64,000 nt of DNA from Siphonodentalium dalli (taxonomy: Eukaryota; Mollusca; Scaphopoda; Gadilida; Siphonodentaliidae): contig CP136064.1 in NCBI GenBank assembly GCA_032622095.1, forward strand, positions 184,928,209 to 184,992,208, written 5' to 3'. The notes under the pieces are model-generated. The model had not been told where the DNA came from, did no database searches, and saw nothing but the letters and a program-made list of their open reading frames with translations. Numbering within the stretch: the first letter of the stretch is position 1; each line of letters starts with the position of its first letter. Positions 1 to 10,950 of this stretch are shown in pieces. Both the position numbers and the translations under genes were made by a program.

Positions 1-481
1 AAGTGGTCCTGCTAATATGATATGATGTTGGTGGTCCTGCTCATTTGCTATGATGCGGATAGGGCAAACTGTTGCAGTTTCGAAAAAGTACCGTGATTTG
101 TTATAAAGTTGTCATTTTTGCGGTGTTAGGCTGATTCGAGCGATTTGAGAAAAAACAGTGTGTGTATTAAACATTCAAGGACGTTATATTTTTGAAAAAT
201 ATAATAATGCCTGCGCTGGTTTTTCTAAAACGACACGAATAATCATCTTGATTATAGTCGATTATCAACAACTATACAAACAGTATGAACAATAGTTAGT
301 AATAAATATGTATCTGAATGTTTGATGTGCATAACGGCTTTTCCTGGATATGTTCAGATTAACGGAGCACCATGAACAAGACAAATTAAAAAAAACATAA
401 CGGTACATTTTGTTAACAGCATGTTTTCCCTAATAGCATCATAGCAATTCAGCAGGACCCAACCGCACCGTGGCACCACTT
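1..481. repeat. Fold-back (terminal inverted repeat) element
   Basis: The first ~75 bases and bases ~420-481 are imperfect reverse complements. Both carry a GGTCCTGCT...TGCTATGATGC...TAGGG block, and the outermost AAGTGGT pairs with ACCACTT at 475-481. The interior is AT-rich with no coding potential. The left boundary may lie outside the window, so the element could be longer. It looks like a non-autonomous DNA element (MITE or fold-back), but no target duplication can be checked. Confidence 0.6.
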
Positions 482-790
482 GACCAGGGGTGAAACACGT
501 TCCCTCCGAAACATATATGATCGTTGAATTTTATAGCAGTAGACCGGGATATAAACACATCAATTCAGTATCACTAGAGTTTCTATGGAATAAAATCAAG
601 GACGAGGCTAGAGGGTTTCCTTTGGCGCCTAATAAGCAAAAGATTAGATAGAGAAATATACTTAATTTGGGTTCACGATTGGATAGCGATCGATAATCAA
701 TTGTAGTATCACGTGCCACGCGAGGTTGTGATTATATTTCGAAATGAGTAATGGGTGATAATTCTATGTAAGGGTTAGATCACAAGAATT

Positions 791-1456
791 GTTCTTTACC
801 AGGGGCCTGTACTATAGATTTACAATTGCCGTGTTTGAACACGTGTACAAGGTTATGTGGGGCACACAGAAGGTGTCGATTACCATAGACCTCCACTCTT
901 ATTCTTACAATGAAAAGGCGACTTCTTGCAACGCCTCGTTCACATGCATGGTGACCAATACAAATAAAATAATAGGTTTACCACATGTGACTTGATTGAC
1001 CAATGAAAAAAAGATATTCCTCGGAGACACCCATTGATATGTTGTCGCTAGTGCATGGGCAATCCGTGTTCAATTGTGTTAGTGGTAATCGCTATCCTTT
1101 AAATAATCGCTCAGTGAGTACGCCGCAACCGTTCGTGCATTGTGTTATATTTCATCAATGGTTATCGTCTGTTCCAACAATTCAAGTTGTAAGATGTATT
1201 TCAATTTCTAGTTGGGTTGTCATGCAGAATCGCTGGAGTATTATATTGAATACCATTCTTATCAAACCCAATCACCCATCGGTAATGAGCACACGGGTAT
1301 AATCTACTCTATTACAATACAGTGGTCAATTGCACTTCACGCCCCCTGTGTACCTCCCATAACCTTGTACACGTGATCAAACACGGCAATTGTAAATCTA
1401 TAGTACAGGCCCCTGAATCAATCGAGTCGAAGACGAGATTTGTTCTGGTAAAGAAC
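791..1456. repeat. Inverted-repeat element, arms ~87 and ~117 bp
   Basis: The left arm 791-877 is matched in reverse complement by 1340-1456. The shared core includes GTACTATAGATTTACAATTG and ACACGTGTACAAGGTTATG. The right arm has a ~32-bp insertion (about 1415-1446) that the left arm lacks. The interior has no credible gene; small ORFs at 789-995 and 1003-1302 are chance readings through the repeat. It is probably a non-autonomous DNA transposon relic. Confidence 0.65.
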
Positions 1457-2009
1457 TATTCGCTTGCTCTGACCGACTTAGAGCACGATTGATCCCACAT
1501 ATATATAACGCAATCAACTGTAAATGTGCCATTGAGCGTGTTTTGACCACGGCGCGATTAGACACAATAGCCGGTTAGCCGCGCCCGACAACGTGATTAA
1601 CATGCACTGCTCGCCGTTGAATGCGAATAGACATGTCCGAGACAACACGGACTGTTCCCACTTTGAAGCACCCGTGCGATTTGTCTGTTATGAGTTGCGT
1701 GCGGGATAATCACTGAACTATTCCTTCGCCAGCCGTGGGAATTGGTGTGCTTTACCAAAAACCAGGGAACGATTGTAACAATGGGATTGTGCTCTAAATA
1801 TATATACAGAACATGCAATGACGAAATAACGGAGAAATAATTTACAACATAATTAACAAGCGATCAAATTTGGTAACATAAGTTAAATTCTCCTATTCAT
1901 CAATACAATCCTAATCTCGCGTGAAACGTGTTACTCTGATTGAAAATTAATCGCTATCTAATCAAGAACCCCGATTAAGTATATTTCACTATTAAATCGT
2001 AAACGTATT
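1457..2009. other. No recognisable feature
   Basis: AT-rich unique-looking sequence. On the minus strand it lies beyond the receptor stop codon and the repeat at 2010-2400. I see no convincing AATAAA (TTTATT on the plus strand) close to the stop codon, so the transcript end is not located. Confidence 0.3.
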
Positions 2010-2400
2010 GGCTGCCGTTGGGTGTGTACAAATTTCCAACTACACCCACTTCCCTTGTATGCCAAAGCTTCATCTGTGCTCCCGTCCAGTTGGAAATTTC
2101 CAATTTTCCAACCAATACTTCAACTTTCCAAACGGTGAGAAGAAATATTCAACCTAACGTGACCCACCTATATATGGATCGAAACTTTCCAAATGGTAGC
2201 CATTTCAGTCTATATTTTGACCGAAAATAGGAAAATATTCAAATCGTTGTTCGACAAACGACATAATTTATACACTATATATATTGGTTGGACATTGAAA
2301 CTATGGGAACAGGCATGAAGTTTCCAAACTGGACAGTTTTACCAAAGTTGGAGGGTGGGCCACACTTCAAACCCTCATGTCGCCACGTTTCTGAACAAAC
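2010..2400 (+). repeat. Dispersed 'TTTCCAAC' repeat, copy 1
   Basis: A block rich in TTTCCAACT and GTTGGAAA words, ending in TGTCGCCACGT. The same words and ending recur at about 5090-5965 and 11190-12300. This copy begins 27 bp past the receptor stop codon on the minus strand, so it may form part of that gene's 3' UTR (inference). Confidence 0.55.
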
Positions 2401-2426
2401 TTGTGAACCCTTTGCAGGAGTCTAAT

Positions 2427-2737
2427 TTAATCACGAAATACGTTGGAGAAATGCGCAGCAACAACCTTTTCTTGTGTATGATCACCATCCTTCATATTGA
2501 AAATCTCAGCCAGTAATGGGTCTATGTCCGATTGTGGTGTATTCTTTGTGAACAAACCTCCCCTAAAATTCCTCCTAAAGTCCTCTTGCGCATGTTTGAG
2601 ATCAGGAAGAAGCATAAGAACTTTCGCGAAAAGGAATTTTTCTTTGGGATGGTTGTGTTTCAGCTCCAGACGAAGACAATTAAGCAAAGTGTTCTGGAGA
2701 TGTATGACGTCATCATCAGGGGTTACGTCATCCACAT
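2427..2737 (-). CDS. PPAR-like receptor, last coding exon (LBD helices 9-12, AF-2, stop)
   Basis: The exon starts at 2737 after a TTATTTCAG acceptor, with two bases (AT) completing a GAT (Asp 281) split from the exon at 14019. It encodes residues 282-383 and ends in TAA at 2429-2427. The first complete codon is GTG, an internal Val and not a start. Helix 9-10 features are LRLELKHNHP and FLFAKVLMLLPDL, which match the 'LRLxLxxNHP...LFxKLLxKxxDL' pattern of NR1 receptors. The AF-2 motif PLLAEIF (354-360) should form the coactivator surface. Two oddities: the Tyr of human PPAR AF-2 (PPARalpha Tyr464) is Phe here, and a 23-residue tail follows AF-2 where vertebrate PPARs end within a few residues. 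The opposite-strand ORFs at 2497-2799 are shadows. Confidence 0.92.
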
Positions 2738-3056
2738 CTGAAATAATTAATGATGTAATCAGGTTTCCAAGGCATTACCTACAATATTGCTTTCATTGAT
2801 ATGCTGTTATTCTCTGATCCAATGTACATAAATGGATATTGAGAAAATAAATTGAGATAGTATACAAAAGGTAAATAGAGCGAAACATGGGATATGCATG
2901 TATGTACATAATATACATAATATACATCGACTTTCTGTTGACATGCAGCCTGTTAGACCAATCTGACTGGGTATAAATACTTTTAGTGACTTGTGCCAAA
3001 AGAGTTCGTGTTCATGATCAGCAGCATTTTCATTTGTTACCTCTATCAACCTCGTG

Positions 3057-3270
3057 GATCATCACAACCATCATCACCATCATCATCATCACCATAAGCA
3101 TCATCATCGTCAACATCATCAGTGACCATATTTACTCAACAGCATCGCTACCGCCACCATCATCACTGTTATAATAATCATTTCATCACCATCATCATCG
3201 TTTTTACCATCATCACCATATCAGCGACAACACCCTCATCATAATCACCACCACCATCATCATCATTTAG
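3057..3270 (+). repeat. CAT/ATC trinucleotide microsatellite
   Basis: About 210 bp dominated by CATCAT and CACCAT triplets with interruptions, in the last intron of the receptor gene. The complementary GAT type recurs at 18660-19030. Confidence 0.85.
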
Positions 3271-4523
3271 ATACTATTGCATAAAATAGATATGTTCAGC
3301 AACAGACCATGTGACGCGACATATTGCATAGGCTGCCTTGTTAAGTATTGAAACTGTCATAGAAACACTAAAGGGAGTTTGCACTGAGTACATGTGAAAA
3401 ATCATTTTGTGACATCACCATTTATGTAGATATATAATACCTAGATATTGAAATTTTAAAATCTGAGAAGTTTATGATTTCCGCTTCCGGTTCGAAAACA
3501 AATAGAAAACAATAGGTAAGTTCGATTTCGAAGAATTAATAAAGCCACAATATTACTAAAATATTGATTAACTGTAGTTATCAACTTATGAGCTATTTCT
3601 TGTGGCTATCAGATTAAATCATGATGTGACCTGGGATAAACCATAATACTAGGTCAGTGCTATAGTCTAATTAACACAATTTGTAGTTTTGTTTTTCGAT
3701 TGACGAGGGCAACTAAAGAATTTCTTAACCAAATTCCCAGACCCTCTCCTTTTGAGGTGCATAGTTTCGATGCCCAAAAACTAGTGAAGTGGCCAGCACT
3801 TGTGCCTCAATCCCTTTGACAATGGTGTATATTACACATTTTATAATTTTTCACCCACTGACCGACGCGCGAAGCGCGTCCAGTGGGTGTCTATAATCGT
3901 AGGACTCATGCGATTCTGCTGAATTGAACTAGTGCCTATGCGTTTCTGCTGAGCTGCACTGACGTTTGATCGCAAAATAAAATTATAATCATTATCAAAA
4001 CACGCGTTTGGATAACACCGCCATAAACAGTGTCATATTATGATATTGAGCTCGTATCGTCAATAAAATTAGAGTTATAACTTATAAAACTAAGAATTAC
4101 TGCTAAAGTATTTCTACCAATTGGGTAACTAGATTCGGGTTGAGTTGGAATTTGAGAAATTTCAATTTCAACCAATTGAAATGCCGTTGAAAACCGAAGG
4201 GTTAAGCGATTATCGCAATAGGATATTGGAACACCGTGTGCTTAACGTAACTATCACAAGTATAACGTACTCTGAGTCTGATAACAACTTATCGCCAAAT
4301 TCATGCTTCAAACAGTTTAAACATGTCATCTTCGGCTTCTTTTATTTTATTGTTATGAAAATTAATAATAAATGGGGTGATAAATATGTATAATATGTAT
4401 ATAACGACAAATAGAGTCAAATTAGCCATTTTCCCGTGAAACTTAGGATAGGCAAGCCAGGTACAAAAATTGGTGAAATATGAGGACGAACGTCAAAGTG
4501 TTCCCCTATCGTATTCCGATAAT
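3271..4523. other. Intronic stretch with one GC-rich hairpin
   Basis: Mostly AT-rich and unremarkable. At 3852-3889 there is a strong hairpin: CACCCACTG pairs with CAGTGGGTG, enclosing ACGCGCGAAGCGCGT. A related GCGCGCTTCGCGCGC core appears at about 9150-9166, so this is probably a transposon-end relic. Confidence 0.45.
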
Positions 4524-6533
4524 ATTAGAGACCTTTCGCATCCTCACGTTTACGATTACGAATACGGATAGCTATTCGTAGTCGTAAGTCTATCCGTATG
4601 GCCAAAAAGTCCTTTCGCAAAACGGCTACGCGTAAGAGTTTTGACGAACACGTACCATCATTATTTTTGAACCACTTTTACAACTCAAAGCGTGTGTTTG
4701 GTATAAGTCCCTTAATACTTCACTTATCGTCTCATTTGCAACAATGCGATAATCATGACCTGTTTATAATGTCAATAATTCGACCAGTCACAACGTACGA
4801 CCCGGGATTCTCGTGATATATTATGGCAATACAGGTATAAATGCCAGGTCATATGTGGTGGAAATTCAGTTCGTTGTTATCATGGATGACCTGATAGACG
4901 TTATGCTGATGAGGGAAGAGGGGTTCCTAAATTTGGACCTCACGTCAACCACGACGCCACCACTTCAAGACCCTTTCAGTCCGCAATTTAATTTCAATGC
5001 GATTTCGGCAGGAAGACAGTCTTGCCAGATTATGCCATACCCAACAATTTACGACAGAATTATCCATAATTGTCATCATTATTATGTAATATGTATGTGC
5101 AGGGACGTGGCTATAGAGGGTTTCAGTTGGTGGTGTGCACACGACTACGGGCAATAGACCAGGACCCACCGGGCCGACCATGGTTGTTCGGCCCGGTGTG
5201 AGAACATTTTGAAACTAAACAAGAAAATCGCAAAATCCTAGCATCTAGACTGACCTCAAGCTTTCCTAGTGTTGACAATTTCAAACCTCATACTCTCCCT
5301 TATTTTGGAAATTTTCAGTCAACGATTTTAACCAAATGTAGTAAAATATTGTTTTCTTAAACTCATTAGCAGTTTTTTATTGGCCATGGGGAGGGACCAG
5401 GACACACCGGGCCGACCATGGTTCGGCCAGGTGTGCGAAATTTGTTTTGAAACCTGAACAAGAAAATCGCAAAATCCTGGCATATAGACAAACCTCAAGC
5501 ATTCATTTCCAACTGATGACAATTCCAGTGACAATTTTGACCAAATGTAGGACAATATTATTTTCTTAAATTAACTAGAAGTTTTTGACTGGCCACGGGG
5601 AGGGACCAGGACACAAGCTTTCCAAGTGTTGGAAATTTCCAACCTGACACCCCTAACGTTGGAAAATTTCTAACTGATGGCCATTTCAGTCCAAAATTCG
5701 TATCAAAAGAAGGAAAATATGCAAATAATAGTCCAAAAACAATAAATTCCCCATAATAAATTGTTTGAAAATCAAACTACAAGAACATTTTCAACCTATT
5801 GTTGGTGTGAAATTTCCAACTAATGTTGTGTCAGGTATGAAATTTCCAACTGTTGAAAATTTTGACCAAAGTTGGGGGGAGAGACACCCCCCCCCCCCCC
5901 CGCTGTCGCCACGTCTCTGTGTATGTGTATTGGAAATAAAATATCCTATCCTATCCTATCCAGGCCTATCACCTCTTTGGGTTTAGGAAATCCGACATAA
6001 GGTTGCTGTGCTCGCTGATGTGCATCACTTCTGATTTGGTCCTATCAAATCGAAACAAAGTCGACACGGTGATGTCGGTGGGTGTGCCAAATATTCTTTT
6101 AGTACCACCAAATCCATGTCAGTCGTGTATTTTTGGCGACTGGTTTCATAGTGCACTTCTATATATTACTGCAAAGTTTTGTGTCGCAGCCAGCAATGAC
6201 TATCCGTTGTGAATAGCGACCTTATTTCGCGGGAAGCTCGAGATTCACGACGACGAGTAGAGTGATTGCCAATCTAAACAGCACACCGAGGTCGTAGCTC
6301 AATACAACTGGATCGTTTACGTGGTATACATATACAGTCTCGAACGGAGTAAAGTGATATATTGCAGAAAGTAAATTTCAGGTGTTATTTGAGCTTATTA
6401 GAAACCATGAAATCGTAACCGTTATTGCGGATAGTAAAACACGACAACGATTAGAAAGTACACACATGTTGGTGACGTAGTACCCTATCCGTATCCGTAA
6501 TCGTAAACGTGAGTTTTGCGAAAGGTCTCTAAT
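4524..6533. mobile_element. DNA transposon-like element, ~46-bp terminal inverted repeats, 2.0 kb
   Basis: The left end 4524-4570 (ATTAGAGACCTTTCGCA..., then CACGTTTACGATTACG) is matched in reverse complement by 6480-6533 (...GCGAAAGGTCTCTAAT). The repeats are long and well conserved. I see no clear target-site duplication. The interior holds a copy of the TTTCCAAC repeat and no recognisable transposase, so it is non-autonomous. Superfamily not assigned. Confidence 0.7.
5090..5965 (+). repeat. Dispersed 'TTTCCAAC' repeat, copy 2, with TATCC tail
   Basis: Contains two successive blocks of 'GGGACCAGGACACACCGGGC...AAGAAAATCGCAAAATCCT' (from about 5157 and 5390), then GGAAATTTCCAAC stretches, a C homopolymer (about 5886-5900) and CGCCACGTCTCTG. 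It ends GGAAATAAAA followed by repeated TATCC, a tail style seen at the 3' ends of some non-LTR or SINE elements. The same block order occurs at 11190-12300. Confidence 0.6.
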
Positions 6534-6979
6534 TGCCAATCATCACCGCGAAGCGAAGCCTCCAATGGCGATTATTAATTCATTCATATTTCGGCTGTTC
6601 AGTCTTCTAAGCTATTAAAACTTTCTTGGATATCTTGGAAGGATTGTTTTGATATGTATATATCGGATTAACCTTCCAAAAAGGTGAGTTTGACGCCTGC
6701 ATTTCTTGGCATGAATATAAACGAGCGCTCGTCTGCAAGTACAGTCATTCACTCATTACCGAATCGGTGTGTTTTTGTGAAAATGTCACCAAGATTTCTC
6801 CAATCGATTCTCTTCAAATGCAACCTAATCGGTCAATTTCTTTTGATAATTCTATCTAAATACATCTTAGCTACTATTCGGATGTGCTGTCCCGGTCGAA
6901 AAAGGTTTAGTTTGACCAAAACGGCTATTGACAAAGTTTGTTTACAAAACCAGCTCGATGACCCGTCCACGCTGTAAAT

Positions 6980-7335
6980 TTATTATCGAAAAAAAATTCA
7001 ATTTCTTCCATCTAAAACATAATTACGCGCTGGACTCTGTCATTTTAGGAATATATAAGTATCCCACGCAGACACACCAAGTCCCAGCTCAAAATTTGAA
7101 AAATCACAGTTTTATCGACATAAATCGATTTTAATGCCAAATCCCATGTTAAATTTTGTCATCGAAAAAAATTCATTTCTTCCATCTAAAACATAATTAC
7201 GTGCTGTATCTTGCCATTTTAGGAATATATAAGTATCCCACTTAGACACACCAAGTTTCAGCTTAAAAGTTTGAAAAATAAGAGATTTATCGACATACAT
7301 CGATTTGTATGGCAGATTCTATGTTAAATAAATTT
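6980..7335 (+). repeat. 174-bp tandem duplication
   Basis: TTTCTTCCATCTAAAACATA and the following sequence recur at an offset of 174 bp (7002 and 7176), through AGGAATATATAAGTATCCCA and TTATCGACATA. Two copies, ~90% alike. Non-coding. Confidence 0.75.
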
Positions 7336-7389
7336 TAGGGCCCTGAAAGTGTTTTCTGAGCTGTTCCATATTGGCCACCAGAGTCCATA

Positions 7390-8160
7390 TTTGACCGGTT
7401 CTACCTGATAATTGTGCGACAGTACAGTCGCGTTACTTTATAGTTTATACATCAACATTGGTCATTATCACCCAACAAATTTATTTCGGTCTATCGTATC
7501 AACCGCTATTTCCCATGCGTAGCCTGACTAAGTGTCAACATTGGTCTTTATCGCTTCACTAATTTGTATCGTTTCATCGGTATGAATTCCATATCCAATT
7601 ATCCATGTATAACCAACCCAACCTCTAATCCCGGTCCAATTTATAAATTTATTTCATCGCTATTGTCACGTTAAGTAATATTTTATCGCGTGATACTTGT
7701 ACTTATATGTCTAGGGTATTACTATAGTATACCATATATATACGTACATGTGTATATCAATTGCTATTACTTTCTATATAATCCTGGTGCCATCTATAGA
7801 GATAGAGATAATATCAGACCCCCCCCCCCCCCCAATTTTATATCATTGCTGCTTTAGTACAGTCGCGATGCATTACATGGCAACATCGCTCCACTAATTT
7901 TGGTCAGTTCATCGGTACGAACCCCTTTTTCTCCGAGTCCGAGTCCATATAACCAACCCAACATCTTATCCCGTACCACTATAGAAGTCCATAAATGACT
8001 ATTCTGGCACTACTAGTATATAGAGATAACTAAGATTCTGACACCCTATTTTATAGCCTTGTTTCAACAGTATAGTTGAGTTGCATAATATGTCAACATT
8101 GGTCGTTATCGCTCTACAAATTTATATCGCTCTACCCTTAGTTCCCAGTATCGCCCACCC
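7390..8160 (+). repeat. Degenerate ~200-450-bp repeats
   Basis: Three related blocks start with 'ACAGTCGCGTTAC', 'ACAGTCGCGATGC' and 'ACAGTATAGTTGAG'. Each is followed by CAACATTGGTC-like, ATCGCTC and AACCAACCCAAC words. A 15-bp C run lies at about 7820. Old and non-coding. Confidence 0.45.
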
Positions 8161-8441
8161 CTCCCTCAATTTATTTTTTCATTTGTATTATAGTCTCGTT
8201 AATTACACATTTGATCTCTTGTGACTTTTGCTTCAACACGCCGAGTTCCGCTGCAGACAATACAAAACTGGCAACATTTTGATATGTAAGCAGGCTTCAA
8301 ACTCATCTTATCCAAGAAATACTCTGGCTACATAAGAAATTTGTGTATAAGGTGTACGCGCATTTGTTGCGTTAAAAACCAAAGGTCCGAAGTCAAGGTC
8401 CAAATCCCCAACACACTGATGTGAGTTTAACGCCATCTACA

Positions 8442-8975
8442 TACAGTAATGTCCAAAGTAATTGATCACTTAACCACAGCAGAATTATGGGTATTTTTTC
8501 AGGATTTTAAATCCTGAAAAAGTACCCATAATTATGCTGTGGTTAAGTGGTCAATTACTTTGGGCATTACTGTAACCAATATAAGGATTTGAGGTTTAAT
8601 GATAACTCAATCCACATACAGTAATGTTCAAAGTAATTGACCACTTAACCACAGCAGAATAATGGGTAATTTGTCAGGATTTTAAATGCTGAAAAATACC
8701 CATAATTCTGCTGTGGTTAAGTGGTCAATTACTTTGGGCATTACTGTAACCAATATAAGGATCATAAGGATGTGAGGTTTAATGATAACTCAATCCTCAT
8801 ACATAATGTCCAAAGTAATTGACCACTTAACCACAGCAGAATTATTGATAATTTTTCAGGATTTAAAATCCTGAAAAATTACCAATAATTCTGCTGTGGT
8901 TAAGTGGTCAATTACTTTGGGCATTACTGTAACCAATATAAGGATGTGAGGTTTAATGAGATCTCCATCCACATA
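8442..8975. mobile_element. Three tandem copies of a mariner-type palindromic MITE plus shared spacer
   Basis: Palindromic units at 8444-8572, 8619-8746 and 8802-8929 each run CAGTAATG...GCATTACTG, flanked by TA. The arms share AATTGACCACTTAACCACAG and fold back almost completely. TA flanks with CAGT-starting ends are typical of Tc1/mariner MITEs. Between copies lies the same spacer (AACCAATATAAGGAT...GAGGTTTAATGA), so one insertion plus its flank was amplified in tandem (~175-182-bp period) rather than three separate insertions. Confidence 0.85.
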
Positions 8976-9359
8976 ACTGATAAATATATGCGAAAATTAA
9001 ACAAAAAAATTAAATTACATGATGGCGTCCAATATGGACTACCTAATTCTGCTCCAAAAACATGTATATTGATATATGGATGTTTATTGGGGGAAACCGA
9101 TTATATCAATGATATTTTCATTAACTGGGATCCAAAACCCGACTTACGGGAGCGCGCTTCGCGCGCGACTGTATCTTAACCATATGTGCATATTTAATAA
9201 GCCAACAATTGGAATCCCAACAGAGAAGATTGGCGGGGGTCCCTTGTGCATAGACATCGTTGATGATCTCTATAGGAAACCAAATTGACATTTAATAGAG
9301 AATTTCGATTAACTGCAATAACTTAAGGAATCTCTAATTAGGGCTGCATGGTAATGAAA

Positions 9360-9870
9360 AAAAAACATATCGAATAACTTATTATTTAACTAACCGAATA
9401 ACTAATTGCGCTCAAGCTCAATAAGCATATTCCTGAAGTTATTGTGCTTAAGTGAAGTTAGAGATACCTTATTGCGATTAAGCACAATATGATATTCCTG
9501 TACAATAAGGAATATTATTATTGCGCTTAAGTGTAATAAGACATTCCTTATTACACATAAGCGAAATTACATCCATATTGCACTTAAGCGCAATTAATAT
9601 CTCTCTCATTAGATCGCCCTTGTGCAAATAGTTTGAATAATCCTATATTTGTTCCACCCATTGTACCATGGAGATGGACTACACCACCTGAATTATAGGG
9701 AGTTTATGTACTATATATAATATATTCCTTATTAAGAGATACCTTATTGAGTTTTATTATCTAAGCGCAATATGAAAATTCCATCATTGCACTTAAACAC
9801 AGTTAAATACTTCCATATTGCGCTTAAGCACAATAGAGATTCCCATATTGCGCTTAAGCACAATTAGCTG
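9360..9870. repeat. Short palindromic 'TTGCGCTTAAGCGCAAT' repeats
   Basis: Many scattered, often self-complementary copies of TTGCGCTTAAG and CTTAAGCGCAAT, irregularly spaced. Similar GCGCTTAATATTGC words occur at 44.4-44.9 and 46.1-46.6 kb. Non-coding. Confidence 0.65.
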
Positions 9871-9879
9871 TTCTTGCGC

Positions 9880-10942
9880 TAAATTAAAAGAAATTGTTAT
9901 AATTGTATTGTAACTATTGTTTTGTCCTTTAATATTTCCCATACCGGTACATCATGTACACATAAGTTATGCTAGAAAAGTAGTACTATCGTTACTAATA
10001 GTACTCGTAGTAGTTAATACCACCTTACTGTCAATATTCTATCATGGTTAGTTTCAAAATCATAACGTTAATTGTTATTCCCATCTTAAGCTGTTGATGT
10101 CATTGAGACATTCAATGTTATTTTGCTATTTTGTATGCGAACTAGTAGACCCTCCAATATCTTATCATTACCACTCGGACAGTGGGTGTTTTTCCTCAAT
10201 TAATTGAATTTCTTGTTGGCAATAAGATATGTTTAAACTTAACTAAATCGCAATACAGATTTATTTGCATGTATCTAAAAAGTTTTATAGACCTTATTTT
10301 TATTTTTGCGATGGCGCGAGATGACCCATTTCAACAACAAGGTATACATGTACAACAAAGCTTTACATTTAATTTCCAATTAATACCCCAATAAGTTTAT
10401 ATGGCTGATGAGTTCGGAGGATAATCTGGTCATGACATCAGTAAACAGTCTCATCAATACTTTAACAGAGAAAAGAAAGTAGCTTATTAACAACTTACCT
10501 TGCTAGCTATAATACACATGCTGTATACCTATTCATTAATTTCTAATCTCATTCAGATAAATAAATAAAAGACATGCATATGCTCTTCACTATCAGTAGG
10601 AAAGTGGTAGATATGTTTTATTTAATAGTATATTACATTTATTTACTGATACTTCAATTATGTTATATGTATCTTGGGCAACTTTCACTGAAACCTCAAT
10701 GTTAAGCTTATACTTATATTGCATCATTCTTTTTCCACAAGATACCTATAACACATATTGTAGTATTTATATTATAGCATTTTTTATTTTAAGTCACTGG
10801 CTAGATATATAGGCCCTTAATCTTCAAGTCCAATAAGTCACTCAGTATTTAAGCCTAATATCAGTCACTCAGTATTTAAGCCTGATATCACTTCGTGCAA
10901 TCATATATAATATCCTCTTTCATGTAAATTATTATATAGTAC
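9880..10942. other. No recognisable feature
   Basis: AT-rich intron sequence. A short direct repeat (AGTCACTCAGTATTTAAGCCT) occurs near 10840-10882. No gene or mobile-element end was recognised. Confidence 0.35.
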
Positions 10943-10950
10943 CATGTAGG

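Noticed and set aside
2733-2735. GTG as a start codon for the 102-residue C-terminal ORF
   Set aside because: It lies two bases inside a spliced exon and encodes an internal Val; eukaryotic GTG initiation here is not needed.
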